DNA of 64,000 bases. Origin: Dethiobacter sp. GTDB lineage: Bacteria; Bacillota; Dethiobacteria; Dethiobacterales; Dethiobacteraceae. Below, one piece after another: positions 61,304 to 64,000 of this stretch. A program made the translations under genes and the position numbers. The notes beneath the pieces were generated by a model. That model ran no database searches, was not told the DNA's origin, and saw nothing but the letters and a program-made list of their open reading frames with translations. The stretch is from positions 1 to 64,000 of the forward strand of contig DYEY01000061.1 of NCBI GenBank assembly GCA_020725465.1, read 5' to 3'. Numbering within the stretch: position 1 is the first letter of the stretch; each line of letters begins with the position of its first letter.

Positions 61304-61334
61304 CCCCTCCACCTCCCTGTTAATAAGACTTTTG

Positions 61335-61595
61335 CTACACGATATATTTCCCCAGCATATTCATCACTTCCTCCACGAATTCAGGGCCCCTGTCCTCATT
61401 GACGGCGGCCTCCAGGCACTGGCGGAAGTGAGTGGTAAATATGGCTGATCCAACTTTGTTAAGCGCCGCCCTGGCCGCCGCCACCTGCATCAGCACCTCC
61501 GGGCAGGGCGCTTCTTCCTCTATCATTTTTACTATCCCCCTGATTTGTCCCTCGATTCTGCGGAGCCGGTTCAGCAGATTGCGGCGTTCATCCAT
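61335..61595 (-). CDS. CsoR/RcnR-family metal-sensing repressor
   Basis: 86 aa, DUF156. A four-helix metal-responsive repressor with the Cu-type ligand set C31 (APCPEVL), H56 and C60 (TTHFRQC). NLLNRLRRIEGQIRGIVKMIEE is the family signature. Whether it senses copper or persulfide cannot be settled; no copper exporter adjoins. It precedes mgtE on the same strand. ATG 61595 follows AGGGGGA. Confidence 0.9.
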   Translation of the reverse strand: MDERRNLLNRLRRIEGQIRGIVKMIEEEAPCPEVLMQVAAARAALNKVGSAIFTTHFRQCLEAAVNEDRGPEFVEEVMNMLGKYIV

Positions 61596-61628
61596 AATAA
61601 TGTCCCCCTGTGCCTTTCTTCCTTCTCA

Positions 61629-61657
61629 ATTATAACTCCGTCTCCATAACTTTACAA
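61629..61657 (-). promoter_or_regulatory. Sigma-A promoter of the csoR-like gene
   Basis: TTGTAA (61652-61657) and TATAAT (61629-61634), 17 bp apart on the minus strand, 33 nt before the start codon. Confidence 0.65.
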
Positions 61658-61672
61658 CTTGACAGGCACAAA

Positions 61673-61861
61673 AAACCCCACCGTGCCGTGAACCAGTAGT
61701 TTTGAACTGCTCTCCCCAAGTGGGTGCCCTCCTGACCGCTTTGTATGTCCTCTCGCAGAAGGCATATACGACACGCTCAGAGCCCGGGCTCCCGTCAAAT
61801 AAGTGTTAGCTCAAAACTTCGGGCGATACACGCACACAGTAGGGTACGGAGACCTTTTGGC
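61673..61861 (-). ncRNA. ssrS: 6S RNA
   Basis: About 189 nt of non-coding, strongly self-complementary RNA with its own promoter. The ends CCCTACTGTG and CACGGTGGGG pair over ten base pairs, followed by a T-run (GGGGTTTTTT) as terminator. The rod-like shape with an open centre mimics a melted promoter and binds sigma-A RNA polymerase. Its place beside aspS matches 6S-1 of Bacillus. The family call rests on structure, size and synteny. Confidence 0.78.
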
Positions 61862-61867
61862 AAGTAT

Positions 61868-61896
61868 ATTATAACAATTTTTTTCGACTGCCGCAA
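61868..61896 (-). promoter_or_regulatory. Sigma-A promoter of the 6S RNA
   Basis: TTGCGG (61891-61896) and a perfect TATAAT (61868-61873), 17 bp apart on the minus strand, setting the RNA start near 61861. Confidence 0.75.
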
Positions 61897-61968
61897 GCCC
61901 GCAAAAGTTACATACCGGCGTCCCCGTCGCCATAAGAATATATAAATACACCGGCAGGGAGTGGTTAT

Positions 61969-62262
61969 ATGACCTGGGACACCCTTACCACCTTTTTGGT
62001 GCTGGCCATTATTGTGGAATTCTCCACAGAGATTTTCAAAAACCTGCTGCCACCGGTACGCGGGCAGTACAGCCGGCTGATAGCGGTTTTAATCGGAATG
62101 ATCCTGTGCCTGACCACCAAGAGCGGTATCCTGGCCAGCTTTGACATTCACCCTCTATACCCGCAGGTAGACTACCTGCTGACCGGTCTTATTATCTCCC
62201 GCGGCTCAAATATCATCCACGACCTGGTCTCCAGGCTGGATGTTTCCGGGGTCAGGCGTTAG
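61969..62262 (+). CDS. Small two-span membrane protein of unknown function
   Basis: 97 aa with two hydrophobic segments ([21 protein letters not shown] and [14 protein letters not shown]) and a C-terminal stretch [24 protein letters not shown]. Its shape recalls phage holin-like or small clostridial membrane proteins, but I do not recognise a family with certainty. ATG 61969 follows GGGAGTGG. It is convergent with aspS and overlaps its 3' end by 11 nt. Confidence 0.8.
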   Translation: MTWDTLTTFLVLAIIVEFSTEIFKNLLPPVRGQYSRLIAVLIGMILCLTTKSGILASFDIHPLYPQVDYLLTGLIISRGSNIIHDLVSRLDVSGVRR

Positions 62263-64000
62263 TGCTGCGTTTGCTCCTGATCTGGAGCTCGGCAAGCTGC
62301 TTTTCCGTTACCGCAGATGGCGCGCCGGACATAAGGCAGGTGGCGCTGGCAGTCTTGGGGAAGGCGATGACGTCCCGGATTGATGACCGGCCCGCCATCA
62401 GCATAACTATCCGGTCCAGGCCGAAAGCGATGCCTCCGTGTGGCGGGGTTCCATATTCGAAAGCGTCCAGCAGGAACCCAAACTGTTCCCTGGCGGTTTC
62501 CGGAGTAAAGCCAAGCAGCGCCAGCATCCTCTCTTGCACATCGCGCCGGAATATCCTCTGGCTTCCTCCGCCTATCTCCACCCCGTTTAACACCAGATCG
62601 TAAGCCTTGGCCAGCACTTCTCCCGGCCTGACCTCCAGCATGTCAAGGTCTTCGTCCTTAGGCGAGGTAAAAGGGTGGTGATTGGCCACATAGCGGCCTT
62701 CCACCGTATCAAAAGAAAGCAGCGGGAAATCCACCACCCAAAGAAAATGACGCAAGCTGCTGTCGATGAGGCCAAGCCTGCCGCCCAGGTGTAACCTCAG
62801 GGCACCCAGGCTGCTCAGGGCTGTTTCCTCCCTGTCCGCCACCAGCAAAAGCAGGTCACCCGGCTTGCCTTCCAGTTTTTCCTTGATACCTGCAAGCTCT
62901 GTGTCCAGAAAAAACTTGCTGATGGAAGAGCGCAGGCCGTCCTCCTCCACGAAAAAGTAAGCCAGACCTTTGGCGCCGTACTGGCTGACAATGGCGGTCA
63001 TTTCATCCAGCTCCCGCCGGCTGAAATACCCGCACCCGGCAGCGTTAATCCCCCTTACCGTGCCACCCGCGGCCAGCACCGATCGGAAAACCTTAAAACC
63101 GGCATCCTTCACCGCCGCGGTGACATCCCTGATCTCCAAGCCGAAGCGGGTATCAGGCTTATCGCTGCCATAACGGTCCATAGCCTCCCGCCAGGTAAGG
63201 CGGGGGAAGGGCGTGGTCAGCGTCTCACCCAAAGCCTCCTTAAATATATGCGCAAACATGTTTTCCATCAGGCCAAGCAGCGCATCAGTACCGGTAAAGG
63301 ACATTTCAATATCAATCTGGGTAAATTCAGGCTGGCGGTCGGCCCGCAGGTCCTCGTCCCGGAAACAGCGCGCGATCTGGAAATACCTCTCCAGGCCGGA
63401 AACCATCAAAAGCTGCTTGAAAAGCTGCGGCGACTGGGGCAGGGCATAAAATTTACCGGGGTTCACCCTGCTTGGCACCAGGTAGTCCCTGGCCCCTTCC
63501 GGAGTGCTCCGCGTCAGCATCGGGGTTTCAATCTCCAAAAAGCCCTCCCGGTCCAAAAAATCCCGTACCAACTTAGTCACCCGGTGGCGGAGAAACAGGT
63601 TCTTTTGCATCTCCGGGCGCCTCAGGTCCAGGTACCGGTATTTCAGCCGTATGTTTTCCTCCACCTCCACACCGTCCTCGATATAAAAAGGCGGCGTCTT
63701 TGCCCTGTTCAAAATCACCAGGCCCAGGGCCTGCACCTCAATTTCGCCGGTATCCAGCCTGGGGTTCACCATGTCCTCGGAGCGCGGCACCACCGTGCCT
63801 GTCACGGCCAGCACGTACTCGTTCCTGACCTCCTCCGCCAGCCGGAACACTGCCTCGTCCTGTTCAAAATTATAAACCACCTGGACTATTCCGGTACGGT
63901 CCCGCAGGTCAAAAAAGATCAGCTTGCCGTGATCTCTGCGCCGCTGCACCCAACCGTACAGTGTCACTTCCCTGCCAGCATCCTTTTTTCTCAGTTCGCC
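62252..64000 (-). CDS. aspS: Aspartyl-tRNA synthetase (5' end beyond the window)
   Basis: A class IIb synthetase; 582 codons plus stop are visible, and a few N-terminal codons lie outside. The anticodon-binding OB fold is at the start ([32 protein letters not shown]). Motif 2 is [20 protein letters not shown] and motif 3 is [13 protein letters not shown]. The GAD insertion domain marks the bacterial type. Whether it is discriminating or also charges tRNA-Asn cannot be told here. A first motif [21 protein letters not shown] is intact. Confidence 0.97.
   Translation of the reverse strand, partial: GELRKKDAGREVTLYGWVQRRRDHGKLIFFDLRDRTGIVQVVYNFEQDEAVFRLAEEVRNEYVLAVTGTVVPRSEDMVNPRLDTGEIEVQALGLVILNRAKTPPFYIEDGVEVEENIRLKYRYLDLRRPEMQKNLFLRHRVTKLVRDFLDREGFLEIETPMLTRSTPEGARDYLVPSRVNPGKFYALPQSPQLFKQLLMVSGLERYFQIARCFRDEDLRADRQPEFTQIDIEMSFTGTDALLGLMENMFAHIFKEALGETLTTPFPRLTWREAMDRYGSDKPDTRFGLEIRDVTAAVKDAGFKVFRSVLAAGGTVRGINAAGCGYFSRRELDEMTAIVSQYGAKGLAYFFVEEDGLRSSISKFFLDTELAGIKEKLEGKPGDLLLLVADREETALSSLGALRLHLGGRLGLIDSSLRHFLWVVDFPLLSFDTVEGRYVANHHPFTSPKDEDLDMLEVRPGEVLAKAYDLVLNGVEIGGGSQRIFRRDVQERMLALLGFTPETAREQFGFLLDAFEYGTPPHGGIAFGLDRIVMLMAGRSSIRDVIAFPKTASATCLMSGAPSAVTEKQLAELQIRSKRSTNA

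Noticed and set aside
61304-61334. An M-box magnesium riboswitch before mgtE
   Set aside because: Only about 30 nt separate mgtE from the preceding gene, too little for the riboswitch.

Overview
The window looks like a chromosomal stretch of an anaerobic, spore-forming Gram-positive of the Peptococcaceae / Desulfotomaculales type. The evidence is the spoIIGA-sigE-sigG block, a YteA-type sporulation protein, class III (anaerobic) ribonucleotide reductase, ferredoxin-dependent 2-oxoacid oxidoreductase, a Rex redox repressor, a Firmicute-type dcw cluster with mraZ, an isoleucine T-box before ileS and 6S RNA next to aspS. MurE carries a DNPR motif, pointing to meso-diaminopimelate in the wall. 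GC content is moderately high and almost every gene lies on the minus strand.

Layout. 1-10 kb: an edge fragment of a probable transposase, rex, a polyprenyl synthase, a short QueG-like Fe-S protein, mnmM, a DUF3048 lipoprotein, yetF, a soluble PAS histidine kinase with a receiver-only partner, an MFS transporter and an acyl-CoA ligase. 10-14 kb: a korDABC operon ending in an XRE-cupin regulator, then an XRE / small membrane protein pair bracketed by 30-bp repeats. 14-23 kb: lspA-lgt-rluD-pyrR and a complete oligopeptide ABC system (oppCBDF with divergent oppA).

23-24.3 kb holds the most striking locus: hgcA and hgcB, the gene pair for mercury methylation, with a strong predicted promoter whose -10 box lies inside a perfect 10-bp-arm palindrome. 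24.4-33.4 kb: yteA, a nitroreductase, ileS with its T-box, and the divIVA-ylmH-sepF-ylmE-pgeF group with a co-translated HlyD-like gene inserted and no ylmG. 33.4-38.1 kb: nrdG, nrdD and nrdR. NrdD contains a 518-residue intein whose first LAGLIDADG motif has lost its usual acidic residue, and the nrdR promoter carries two NrdR boxes 32 bp apart.

38-58.5 kb is the sporulation sigma region followed by the dcw division and wall cluster (mraZ to ftsZ), complete except for murC, which is missing between murG and murB. 58.6-64 kb: resA-ccdA, mgtE, a CsoR-like repressor, 6S RNA, a small membrane protein and aspS (cut by the window end). The genes fit together as growth, wall and spore machinery of a strict anaerobe, with hgcAB as the distinctive accessory trait. 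All start sites given were chosen by reading ribosome-binding sites; many genes here use TTG or GTG. Nothing was checked against databases.
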